DNA from: Pseudonocardia parietis | GTDB lineage: Bacteria > Actinomycetota > Actinomycetes > Mycobacteriales > Pseudonocardiaceae | DNA length: 64,000 nucleotides | Assembly (NCBI RefSeq): GCF_017876315.1 | Contig: NZ_JAGINU010000001.1 | Span: 2,604,001-2,668,000, forward strand | Direction: 5' to 3' | Shown: positions 25,077 through 33,059 of the stretch, one piece after another | Layout of the letters: each line of letters starts with the position of its first letter | Position numbering within the stretch: position 1 is the first letter of the stretch | Program-made: the position numbers and the translations under genes | The notes under the pieces: generated by a model | What the model was told of the DNA's origin: nothing | The model's input: the letters and a program-made list of their open reading frames with translations, nothing else | Database searches by the model: none

Positions 25077-25995
25077 GGGGCAGCTCCGCCCGCTCGATGG
25101 CGGCGCGCAGCATCGCCCGCTCGGTGTCGGGCACCGGTTGCAGCGGTGGCCGGACATGCGCGGCGTCGATCCGGCCCAGCTGGGCCAGCGCGACCTTCAT
25201 CCGGTTGTGCCCGTCCAGGAACGGGTCGGCGTAGCACGCCTCGGCGAAGGGCTGGATGCGGTCCCAGACCCGGCGCGCCTGGGTCAGGTCCTGTTTCTCC
25301 ACGGCGCGGAACAGTTCTACGTGCAGGTCCACGACGACGCTGCCGTGCCCGGAGAGGATCCCGTCCGCGCCCAGCACGAGCGAGGCGAGCAGCGAGCGAC
25401 TGAAGCTGGACAGCACCGAGACCGGCTTGTCCAGCGCCCGCAGCGCCCGCAGGTTGCGCTCGTAGGTGACGATGTCGTTCGACCACTCCTTGATCGCGAC
25501 CACGTTGTCGATCTCGGAACAGATCCGGACCAGGGCGTCGGTGCCCAGCCGCAGCCCGGACGTCGCCGGATAGACGAACGCGATGATCGGCAGGGAGGTG
25601 GCGTCGGCGATCGCGGCGTAGTGGCCCACCGCCATCTCCGGACGCAGCTGCGCGCCGCCGTCGAACACGACCGTGGGGAACACCAGCAGGCCGTCGGCGC
25701 CCGCCGACTCGGCGTCCGCGGCGATCCGCGCGGCCTTCGCGGAGCCGTCCTGGTAGACCCCCGAGATCACCGGGACCCGCCCGGCGACTTCGTCGAGGAC
25801 GATGTCGAGCTGGCGGCGCTGCTCGTCCGCGGTGAGGGTGGCCACCTCCGAGGCGTGTGCGTTGGTCGTGATGCCCGCGACGCCCTCGACGTCGAGCAGG
25901 GCACTCAGGTGGCGGCGGAGGTTCGGCTCGTCGATCTGCCCGTCCTCGGTGAACGGGAGCAGATGCGCCGGGATCACACCCTGGAAGGAGACCAT
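25069..25995 (-). CDS. DapA-family aldolase/hydratase-aldolase
   Basis: The 308-residue TIM-barrel protein is of the dihydrodipicolinate synthase family. The Schiff-base lysine is Lys169 (VVAIKEWSND) and the proton-relay tyrosine is Tyr142 (IIAFVYP). The lysine-biosynthesis signature around GTTGE is replaced by GITTNAHASE, so it is a catabolic member that cleaves or condenses pyruvate adducts, such as a hydratase-aldolase. It opens the leftward operon, divergent from a LysR gene. ATG at 25995 follows AAGGAGAC-like purine-rich sequence in the reverse direction. Confidence 0.82.
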   Translation of the reverse strand: MVSFQGVIPAHLLPFTEDGQIDEPNLRRHLSALLDVEGVAGITTNAHASEVATLTADEQRRQLDIVLDEVAGRVPVISGVYQDGSAKAARIAADAESAGADGLLVFPTVVFDGGAQLRPEMAVGHYAAIADATSLPIIAFVYPATSGLRLGTDALVRICSEIDNVVAIKEWSNDIVTYERNLRALRALDKPVSVLSSFSRSLLASLVLGADGILSGHGSVVVDLHVELFRAVEKQDLTQARRVWDRIQPFAEACYADPFLDGHNRMKVALAQLGRIDAAHVRPPLQPVPDTERAMLRAAIERAELPRG

Positions 25996-26097
25996 CGTCG
26001 GTCCCGTCCTCTCTCTTGTCAGCTCGGCCTCTCCTCGTCGGATCAGCGATGACAGGACGTTAGGCCCGCGGTCAGCGCGGGTGGAAATGCCGATCCA

Positions 26098-26113
26098 GCA
26101 GCACTTATGCTGC
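26098..26113. promoter_or_regulatory. Palindrome GCAGCA-N4-TGCTGC, candidate LysR operator
   Basis: A perfect inverted repeat with 6-bp arms and the 4-bp spacer CTTA lies 6 bp upstream of the LysR start codon and about 100 bp upstream of the aldolase start in the divergent direction. LysR proteins often bind dyads in such gaps and repress their own gene. Its closeness to the start codon would fit autorepression. Confidence 0.4.
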
Positions 26114-26119
26114 CCAGGC

Positions 26120-27013
26120 ATGAGTGAGATGCCGGCGGAGCACGGAGTGGAGATGCGGCATCTGCGTGCGTTCGTGGCCGTCGCCCGGGAACGCAACTTA
26201 ACCCGCGCCGCGCGGCACCTGCAGATCACCCAGCCCGCCCTGAGTCGCACCGTCGCGTCGCTGGAGCGTCTGGTCGGCACGGCCCTGTTCGCACGAAACC
26301 GCCGCACGGTCCAGCTCACCGCGGCCGGTCAGCGGTTTCTGCCGCACGTTCATCGCGCGCTGGCCGTGCTCGACGAGGCGATCGGCGTCGCGACCGGTGG
26401 ACCACCCGTCCTGCGGGTCGGGTTCACCTGGGGCTCCACGGCCGAGTACACCGCCCCGATCGTGCGGGACTTCGAACGGTCCCACCCGCAGGTGACGGTG
26501 GAGATTCGGCGTTACGACGACACCGTGGCCGGGCTCGACGACGGCCGCACCCACGTGGGGTTCCTGCCGGGCGACCCCGGGGATCCCCGGTTCGGGACGC
26601 TGGTGCTGGCCGACGAACCCCGCGTCGTCGCTCTGCCGGTGGACCACCGGCTGGTATCCGGCGAGGACGTCGTACTGGCCGATCTCGCGAGCGAGACGAT
26701 CGTGATCAACGTGGTCTCGGGCACGACCACGCTCGAGCTGTGGGAGCCGACCCGGCGGCCGGACACCTTCGTGCGGGTCCGCAACGTCGACGAGTGGATG
26801 GAGGCGATCGCGGCCGGGAGGGGCGTCGGACTGACGCCGGCCTCCACCGGGCGGCTCTACACCCACCCGCAGATCCGCTACCGGCTCGTCGCGGACTCGC
26901 CGCGGGTGCCGATCACGCTGGCCTGGCCGCGGCTGGCCGCGCATCCGCTGGTCGCGGACTTCGTCGCCAGTGCTGAGCGCATGCGGCATCGGCGAGATCA
27001 CGCCGACCCCTAG
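26120..27013 (+). CDS. LysR-family transcriptional regulator
   Basis: The 297-residue protein has the N-terminal LysR winged helix (MRHLRAFVAVARERNLTRAARHL, then TQPALSRTVASLERLVGTALFARN) at about residues 11-70 and a periplasmic-binding-like effector domain. It is transcribed away from the aldolase-OYE-MHS-SDR operon with 124 bp between the starts, the usual arrangement for a LysR activator of a catabolic operon. ATG at 26120 was chosen; an in-frame ATG ten codons later is also possible. Confidence 0.92.
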   Translation: MSEMPAEHGVEMRHLRAFVAVARERNLTRAARHLQITQPALSRTVASLERLVGTALFARNRRTVQLTAAGQRFLPHVHRALAVLDEAIGVATGGPPVLRVGFTWGSTAEYTAPIVRDFERSHPQVTVEIRRYDDTVAGLDDGRTHVGFLPGDPGDPRFGTLVLADEPRVVALPVDHRLVSGEDVVLADLASETIVINVVSGTTTLELWEPTRRPDTFVRVRNVDEWMEAIAAGRGVGLTPASTGRLYTHPQIRYRLVADSPRVPITLAWPRLAAHPLVADFVASAERMRHRRDHADP

Positions 27014-27087
27014 CCGCAGTTCCCACGACCGTTCGCACCATGGGCGCCCCGACACTGTCGAACGGCCTGCCCCGGTAACAGGTCGGA

Positions 27088-28380
27088 TCAGGCGCCGGCC
27101 GCCGCATGCGGGCGGAGCCCCGGCATCCCGGCGGGGCTTCCGTGCGGGATCCACCGGGCCAGAAGGTCCCGACCGAACAGCTCGTCGATGACCATGAAGC
27201 CGGCCCCGGTCGGGCCCGACCGCTCGCCCAGCGACGTCCGCACGATCTCCAGATCGCGGGTGGCCAGCGGCAGCGACCGCCGGTAGACCTGCTGCCGGAC
27301 GCTGGCCAGCAGCAGGTCACCCGATGCCCCGACCCGCCCGCCGAGCAGGATCATCGACGGGTTGAAGAAGTTGACCACCGCGGCCACCGTGTCGCCGACC
27401 AGTCGGCCGGCTCGGGACAGCAGCTCCACCGCGACCGGGTCGCCGAGCTCGGCGGCGCGCGCGATGTCGTCCGGGGCGATCTCGCCGGCGTGGGCCAGCC
27501 GCGCGACCAGGTGCTCGCCCCGGCCCTCCCGGGCGGCCGTCGTCGCGTCCCGGGCCAGAGCCGCCCCGCCGACCAGTGCCTCCAGGCAGCCGACGTTGCC
27601 GCAGCGACACACCACCTGCTCGGCCCCGGGTACCGATCCGGTCAGCCCGATGTGTCCGATGTCGCCCGCCGAGCCCTGCGCGCCGCGGTGCAGTCGTCCG
27701 CCGGAGACCAGTCCGGCCCCGATCCCGGTGCCGATCTTGACCAGCACCAGGTCCGGGGCTCCGGCCCCCCGGCCCGCCCGGTACTCGCCCAGCGCCATCA
27801 CGTTGACCTCGTTGTCCACGAACGTCGGGGCGTCGTAACGCGCGGCCAGCCGGTCGCGGACCGGGTAGCCGTCCCAGCCCGGCATGATCGGTGGCGCGAC
27901 CGGGCGGCCGGACGCGAACTCGACCGGTCCGGGCACTCCGAGACCGACGCCCCAGACGGCGGGAGCGTCCCGCTCGGCGAGCAGTTCGTCGAACAACTCC
28001 TCGACCCGGCTCAGGCTGGCCTCCGGTCCGGTGGCGATGTCCCAGGTGCAGCTGCGGTGGGCGATCTGGCGCCCGCTCAGGTCGGATACGCCGGCGTCGA
28101 ACCCGGTCGCCCCGAGCGAGGCCACCAGCAGAACCCCCGCATCGGCCTGGAAGCGCAGCTCGCGCGGCGCCCGACCGCCGGTCGACACGCCGAGATCGCC
28201 TTCGGTCACGAGACCGGCTGCCTCCAGCTGACCGAGCCGCTGCGAGACGACCGTGCGCCCGAGCCCGGAGCGGCGGGCCAGCTCCGGACGCGTGCGCGCG
28301 CCGCCGGAGCGAACCAGGTCGAGCACTGTGACCAGCGTGTCCAGTTGGTCCGGCGCGACACCCTGCACGGACAGTCCCAC
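27088..28380 (-). CDS. ROK-family transcriptional repressor
   Basis: The 430-residue product combines an N-terminal winged helix (TRPELARRSGLGRTVVSQRLGQLEAAGLV, about 30-60) with a sugar-kinase-type ROK domain. ROK hallmarks are VGVGLGVPGPVE, VDNEVNVMALGE, KIGTGIGAGLV and the zinc motif CRCGNVGCLEA. Proteins of this layout (NagC, XylR of Bacillus) are repressors released by a sugar or sugar phosphate. It is divergent from the large sugar-type operon beginning at 28513, so it very likely controls it and its ligand should be a sugar-like intermediate. Confidence 0.92.
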   Translation of the reverse strand: MGLSVQGVAPDQLDTLVTVLDLVRSGGARTRPELARRSGLGRTVVSQRLGQLEAAGLVTEGDLGVSTGGRAPRELRFQADAGVLLVASLGATGFDAGVSDLSGRQIAHRSCTWDIATGPEASLSRVEELFDELLAERDAPAVWGVGLGVPGPVEFASGRPVAPPIMPGWDGYPVRDRLAARYDAPTFVDNEVNVMALGEYRAGRGAGAPDLVLVKIGTGIGAGLVSGGRLHRGAQGSAGDIGHIGLTGSVPGAEQVVCRCGNVGCLEALVGGAALARDATTAAREGRGEHLVARLAHAGEIAPDDIARAAELGDPVAVELLSRAGRLVGDTVAAVVNFFNPSMILLGGRVGASGDLLLASVRQQVYRRSLPLATRDLEIVRTSLGERSGPTGAGFMVIDELFGRDLLARWIPHGSPAGMPGLRPHAAAGA

Positions 28381-28512
28381 TCGGTGGCCCTCCTCGTTCC
28401 GCTTCGGCCGGGACTTCGGAGGCTAGTCCATTGACTTCTGTGCAGATCAAACATTAGTGTCGTTGTATCGATCGAAAGTGCGGCGCTGTGGCCGCACCGG
28501 AGGAGGTGGGTC
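28381..28512. promoter_or_regulatory. Divergent promoter region of the ROK gene and the sugar-type operon
   Basis: The 132-bp gap holds the most AT-rich stretch nearby (28430-28480). TTGACT at 28431-28436 resembles a -35 box for the rightward operon, with a weak -10 candidate around 28454. The segment TTGTATCGATCGAAAG (about 28464-28479) contains the palindrome ATCGAT and could be a repressor site. A clear RBS GGAGGAGG precedes the GTG at 28513. Assignment of the elements is tentative. Confidence 0.35.
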
Positions 28513-29370
28513 GTGCGTCTGGGCTATCACTCGATCAGTTGGGGCGGGGTCACCGGCGCCGCCGGCGGGGTGACCAGCGTGAAGGATCTCGTCTACCGGG
28601 TACCGGGGGACATGCACCGGGCGCTGCGCGAAATCTCCGACGCCGGCTACCGGGGTGTCGAGATGTTCGACGGGAACGTGCGCGAGTTCGCCGAGTTCGC
28701 CGACGACGACCCCGCCTCGCTGCCCCGGCTGCTCGACGAGACCGGGCTGTCGCTGGTCGGCGTCTACACCGGCGCGAACTTCGTTTACCCGGACATCTTG
28801 GCCGACGAACTGCACCGGGTGCGCCGCGCCGCCGAGGCCGCGGCCCGGTTCGGGGCCGGGCAGCTCGTGGTCGGCGGCGGCGCACCCCGTGCCGACGGCA
28901 TCGCCGAGGGCGACCACGACCGGCTCGGTCAGGCCCTCGACACGGTGGCCGGGATCGCGGCCGAGCACGGCCTGTCCGCCTGCTACCACCCGCACCTGGG
29001 GACGATCGGCCAGTCCCCGGAGCAGGTCGAGGCCGTGTTCTTCCGATCCTCGATCGGGTTCTGCCCGGACACCGCGCACCTGGCCGCCGGCGGTGGTGAC
29101 CCGGCGGCGATGATCCGCCGGTACCGCGACCGGATCCGGCACGTGCACCTCAAAGACCTCGGGGCCGACGGTGCCACGTTCCTGCCGCTGGGCCGCGGCG
29201 AGCTCGACCTGGACGGCGTGCTCGCCGCCGTTGCCGAGTCCGGCTACGACGACTGGCTGGTCGTCGAGCTGGATTCCTACAACGGCGACCCGGCCGAGGC
29301 CGCCCGGATCAGCCGCGCCTGGCTCGACGGCGCGCTGGACCGGGCCGGGCTGACCGTGACGACGAGCTGA
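28513..29370 (+). CDS. IolE-like sugar isomerase/epimerase (xylose isomerase-like TIM barrel)
   Basis: The 285-residue protein belongs to the AP-endonuclease-2/xylose isomerase-like TIM barrel superfamily. LGYHSISWG at the start and the metal-ligand motif CYHPHLGT near residue 158 resemble inosose dehydratase IolE, and HVHLKDLG near 215 and the final VVELDS supply further metal ligands. Such enzymes dehydrate or epimerise keto-sugars and keto-cyclitols. GTG at 28513 has GGAGGAGG upstream. It is the first gene of the long rightward operon; together with the next gene (Gfo/Idh/MocA) it mimics an inositol dehydrogenase/IolE pair. Confidence 0.83.
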   Translation: MRLGYHSISWGGVTGAAGGVTSVKDLVYRVPGDMHRALREISDAGYRGVEMFDGNVREFAEFADDDPASLPRLLDETGLSLVGVYTGANFVYPDILADELHRVRRAAEAAARFGAGQLVVGGGAPRADGIAEGDHDRLGQALDTVAGIAAEHGLSACYHPHLGTIGQSPEQVEAVFFRSSIGFCPDTAHLAAGGGDPAAMIRRYRDRIRHVHLKDLGADGATFLPLGRGELDLDGVLAAVAESGYDDWLVVELDSYNGDPAEAARISRAWLDGALDRAGLTVTTS

Positions 29371-29384
29371 GACAGGGGAGAGCG

Positions 29385-30428
29385 ATGGCGGACAGCCTCC
29401 GCGCCGGGATCATCGGCGCCGGATTCATCGGCGGCGTGCACGCGCACGCCGTCCGCGCGGCCGGCGGCGAGGTGACCCGGGTCGCCGCGTCCACTCCGGA
29501 CCGCTCGGCCGCCGCCGCGGCTCGGCTCGGCGCCCACGCCGGGTCACCGAGCGGCGAGGCGCTGATCGATGCCGACGACGTCGACGTGGTGCACGTGTGC
29601 ACCCCGAACTCGACACACGTCGCGCTGGCCCGCCGCGCGCTGGCCGCGGGCAAGCCCGTGGTCTGCGAGAAGCCGCTGGCGACGACGCTGGACGACGCGC
29701 GGGAGCTGGCCGCCGCGACCGGCGGGCAGATCGCGACGGTGCCGTTCGTCTACCGCTTCTACCCCGCGGCTCGGGAGATCCGGGCCCGGGTCGACGCAGG
29801 CGAGGCCGGGCCGCTGCACCTGTTGCACGGGGCCTACCTGCAGGACTGGCAGGCCGCCGGAGCACCGGCCGGCTGGCGTGGCGACGCGGCCGAGGGCGGC
29901 GCACACCGTGCGTTCGCCGACGTCGGAGTGCACTGGTGCGACCTGGTCGAGTTCACCAGCGGGCACCGGATCACCCGCCTGCTGGCCGCGACCGCGGGTG
30001 GGGGTACCGCCAGCACCGTGCAGTTCGAGACCGACACCGGTGCCACCGGTTCGGTCGTGGTCAGCCAGACCGCGCTCGGCCGGCGCAACGCCCTGCGGAT
30101 CTCCCTCGACGGCGAGCGGGCGGCGTACCGCTTCGACCAGGAGGCCCCGGAGGCGGTGCGGATCGGTGGCATCGACGGCGACCGGACGCTGCACCGTGGC
30201 TCGTCGGCGTCGTCGGAGGCCGCGGCGCGTTACTCGCTGCTCCCGCCCGGGCACCCGCAGGGCTACCAGGACTGCTTCAACGCGTTCGTGGCCGACACCT
30301 ACGCCGCGGTCCACGGCGGCGCACCGGACGGGTTGCCCACGTTCGCCGATGGCCTGCGCGCCGCGGCACTGACCGACGCGGTGATCCGCTCGTCGGAGTC
30401 CTCGACCTGGGTGGAGGTGCCCTCGTGA
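29385..30428 (+). CDS. Gfo/Idh/MocA-family oxidoreductase
   Basis: The 347-residue product has an N-terminal Rossmann domain (GIIGAGFIGGVHAHAVRAAG) and the family motif VCEKPLATT near residue 97 with the catalytic-site lysine. The C-terminal alpha/beta domain carries the conserved DVGVHWCDLVEF, whose His may act in catalysis. The family oxidises sugars, cyclitols or reduces keto-sugars with NAD(P). It lies 14 bp after the IolE-like gene and overlaps the next isomerase gene (GTGA). Substrate is likely a sugar or cyclitol given the neighbours. Confidence 0.88.
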   Translation: MADSLRAGIIGAGFIGGVHAHAVRAAGGEVTRVAASTPDRSAAAAARLGAHAGSPSGEALIDADDVDVVHVCTPNSTHVALARRALAAGKPVVCEKPLATTLDDARELAAATGGQIATVPFVYRFYPAAREIRARVDAGEAGPLHLLHGAYLQDWQAAGAPAGWRGDAAEGGAHRAFADVGVHWCDLVEFTSGHRITRLLAATAGGGTASTVQFETDTGATGSVVVSQTALGRRNALRISLDGERAAYRFDQEAPEAVRIGGIDGDRTLHRGSSASSEAAARYSLLPPGHPQGYQDCFNAFVADTYAAVHGGAPDGLPTFADGLRAAALTDAVIRSSESSTWVEVPS

Positions 30429-31345
30429 AGCTCGGAATGCTCACTGCCTGCCTTCCCGACCAGCCGCTGGAGCAGATCGCGGCCTGGGCTGCCGGACAGG
30501 GCTACGAGGCATTGGAGGTGGCGGCCTGGCCGGCCGTCGGCGACCGCCCGTTCACCGCCAGCCACCTCGATGTCAGCTCGTTCGGCGAGCGGGAGGCCGA
30601 CAGCACACGTGCGCTGTTCGACCGCCACGGCCTGACGCTGAGCTCGCTGGCGTTCTACGACAACAATCTGCACCCCGATCCGGGCGAGCGGAAGGCCGTC
30701 AACGACCACGTCGCCGCCTGCATCGACGCCGCCGCGCTGCTCGGCTGCCCGACCGTAGGCACGTTCGTCGGGCGGCACCCGGGGCGGACGGTCGCGGAGA
30801 ACCTGCGTGACGCCGAGGAGATCTTCCCGCCGCTGGTGGAGCGGGCCGGCGAGCACGGCGTCAAGCTGATCGTCGAGAACTGCGTGATGGAGGGTTGGCA
30901 CCCGGACGGCTACCCGGGCAACCTGGCCTACTCCCCGGAGCTCTGGGAGTGGATGTTCTCGCTGGGGCTCTACCTCAACTACGACCCGAGCCACCTGCTG
31001 TGGATGGGCATCGACCCGGTCGAGGCGTTGCGGCCCTACGTGGACCGGATCCCGCACGCGCAGGCCAAGGACATCCAGCTCTTCCCGCAGCGGCGCCACC
31101 ACTACGGCTGGCCGGGCAAGGCGGTGGTGCGGGAGGACCCGTTCGACGTCGGCTGGTGGCGTTACCGGGTGCCCGGCCTCGGCGACGTGGACTGGCGTCG
31201 GGTCGTCGACACGCTTTACGAGGGCGGGTTCGACGGCGTGCTCTCGGTCGAGCACGAGGACCCGGTGTGGGGCGGCACCGAGGACCGGATCCACACCGGC
31301 CTGCAGGTCGCCCACCGCACCCTGCGGCCGCTGATCGTGGCCTGA
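30425..31345 (+). CDS. Sugar phosphate isomerase/epimerase-like TIM-barrel protein
   Basis: This 306-residue xylose-isomerase-like protein starts MKLGMLTACLPDQPLEQIAAW. Metal-binding positions are visible as Glu in LIVENCVMEGWHPDG, Asp/His in NYDPSHLLWMGID, His in IPHAQAKDIQLF and Glu in VLSVEHEDPVW, all in family order. The GTG start overlaps the stop of the dehydrogenase gene. It is the second of five isomerase-like genes in this operon and is clearly different from the tagatose-epimerase types at 37646 and 38485. Reaction unknown. Confidence 0.82.
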   Translation: MKLGMLTACLPDQPLEQIAAWAAGQGYEALEVAAWPAVGDRPFTASHLDVSSFGEREADSTRALFDRHGLTLSSLAFYDNNLHPDPGERKAVNDHVAACIDAAALLGCPTVGTFVGRHPGRTVAENLRDAEEIFPPLVERAGEHGVKLIVENCVMEGWHPDGYPGNLAYSPELWEWMFSLGLYLNYDPSHLLWMGIDPVEALRPYVDRIPHAQAKDIQLFPQRRHHYGWPGKAVVREDPFDVGWWRYRVPGLGDVDWRRVVDTLYEGGFDGVLSVEHEDPVWGGTEDRIHTGLQVAHRTLRPLIVA

Positions 31346-31481
31346 GCGGGTCGGCGGAGACCTCATGGTGTCCGGCGGGGCTCCAGCCTGCCGTTTCGCA
31401 CCTCGGCGAAGGAACGGGCGACGGCCGGCCGCCTACCGGGGCCAGATCCCACCGCGCACTGCCGAAGCATAGGAGCTTGAG

Positions 31482-33059
31482 ATGAGCGAGACCTACGACG
31501 TCGTCGTGGTCGGCGGCGGGACGGCCGGGTGCATCGTGGCGGCCCGGCTCAGCGAGGACCCCGGCCGCAGCGTGCTGCTGATCGAGGCCGGGCCCGACTA
31601 CCCGACCGAGGTGCCGGCCGCCGTACTCGAGGGTCGAGTGGTGCCGATGCGCGGGCACGCCGCGGATATCGACCCCCGCCACGACTGGGGGCTGGCCGCC
31701 GAGGGGGCCGGCGGCGCATCGATCTCGGTGCCGCAGGGCCGGCTGATCGGCGGCGGGTCCGCGATCAACGGCATGATCGCGCTGCGCGGCGCGACGGCCG
31801 ACTTCCGGGAGTGGGCCGAGCGGGGCAACCCACGCTGGGACTGGGCCCATGTGCTGGCCGCCTACCGCGCGCTGGAGGACGATCCCGCACCCGGCCCGGA
31901 CATCCACGGCCGCGGCGGCGCGTTCCCGATCGCACGCGCCGACGAACACGAGTACGCCCCGCTGCAGGCCGCGTTCGTGCAGACCTGCCGGGCGCTGGGA
32001 GCCAAAGACCAGCCGGACCTCAACGCCCCTGACGCCGAGGGCGTCGGGCCGGCCCCGATGAACCGGGTCGGCACCACCCGGATGTCCACCGCGACGACCC
32101 ACCTGGCGCCGGCGCGCGGGCGGCCCGACCTGGCCGTGCGCGGTGACCTGCACGTCCGGCGCGTCACCTTCGACGGCAGCACCGCGACCGGCGTCGAGCT
32201 CACCGACGGCACGATGATCGGCGCAGGCGAGGTGATCCTCACCGCGGGCGCGATCCAGACCCCGGCCCTGCTGCAGCGTTCCGGCGTGGGCCCGGCGGCT
32301 CTGCTGTACGGACTGGGCGTCCCGGTGCTGGCCGACCTACCGGTTGGGGAGAACCTGGGCGACCACTTCTCGGTGCCGTTGCTGGCCGCTCCGCGCGACG
32401 ATGCGTGGTCGCCGGAGGACTTCAGCCTGCAGACCGTCCTCCGCACCTCCACCGAGGCCCAGCCGGGCGCCCTGGACGCGCAGCTCACGATGTTCACCTA
32501 CCTTAACGTGGCCACCACCGAGGCCGGCGCGCGCGGCCTGGCCGGAACTGCCGCGGAGGGACTGAACCACCTGGCCGGCGTGGGCTGCGTGCTGAACAAG
32601 CCGCGCTCGGTCGGCACCGTGCGGATCACCTCGACCGATGCCGGGGCACTTCCCCGGGTGATACCCGGATATCTCACCGAACAGGTCGACCGGGACGCCA
32701 TCCGCGAGATCGTCCGGCTCGGCTGGGCCGTCCTCACCGGCGAACCGCTGGCCGGAATGCTGCACGAACCGATCGGGCTGGACGCCGCCACCGTCGCCGA
32801 CGACGCGGCCCTGGACGCCGCGATCGAGAACATGACCGCGTCGGGATACCACTTCACCGGCACCTGCGCGATGGCCCCGGCCGAACGCTGCGGCGTGGTC
32901 GACCAGGAAGGACAGGTGCACGGCCTGGCCCGGCTCCGGGTCGCAGACGCCTCGGTCATCCCGGTGGGACCGGCGGCCAACACGATGCTGCCCACCGTGA
33001 TGACCGCCGAGCGGCTGGCCGCCGCGGCCCGGGGCCGCTCATTCCCGGAGGCGTCATGA
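31482..33059 (+). CDS. GMC-family flavin oxidoreductase (choline/alcohol dehydrogenase-like)
   Basis: The 525-residue protein has the FAD dinucleotide motif DVVVVGGGTAGCIVAARLSE at residues 6-25, the GMC signature GGGSAINGMIALRG near 87-100, and the C-terminal active-site segment GYHFTGTCAMAP with the catalytic His, then NTMLPTVMTAERLA. GMC enzymes oxidise alcohol groups of sugars, choline or aryl alcohols. A 136-bp gap precedes it, the largest in the operon, possibly with an internal promoter; the spacer ends in AGGAGC before ATG. The stop overlaps the start of the ABC ATPase gene (ATGA), tying it to uptake. Confidence 0.9.
   Translation: MSETYDVVVVGGGTAGCIVAARLSEDPGRSVLLIEAGPDYPTEVPAAVLEGRVVPMRGHAADIDPRHDWGLAAEGAGGASISVPQGRLIGGGSAINGMIALRGATADFREWAERGNPRWDWAHVLAAYRALEDDPAPGPDIHGRGGAFPIARADEHEYAPLQAAFVQTCRALGAKDQPDLNAPDAEGVGPAPMNRVGTTRMSTATTHLAPARGRPDLAVRGDLHVRRVTFDGSTATGVELTDGTMIGAGEVILTAGAIQTPALLQRSGVGPAALLYGLGVPVLADLPVGENLGDHFSVPLLAAPRDDAWSPEDFSLQTVLRTSTEAQPGALDAQLTMFTYLNVATTEAGARGLAGTAAEGLNHLAGVGCVLNKPRSVGTVRITSTDAGALPRVIPGYLTEQVDRDAIREIVRLGWAVLTGEPLAGMLHEPIGLDAATVADDAALDAAIENMTASGYHFTGTCAMAPAERCGVVDQEGQVHGLARLRVADASVIPVGPAANTMLPTVMTAERLAAAARGRSFPEAS

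Noticed and set aside
23337-25403. A 688-codon rightward open frame antisense to the flavin oxidoreductase gene
   Set aside because: Length comes from codon bias of the real leftward gene. The translation lacks any recognisable domain.
27014-27087. CCGTTCG/CGAACGG repeat between the LysR and ROK genes as a terminator
   Set aside because: Arms are seven bases but the loop is over 20 bases with no T-run. Too weak to list.
31346-31481. Possible small gene between the isomerase and GMC genes
   Set aside because: No open frame with a ribosome-binding site. Treated as a spacer that may contain an internal promoter.
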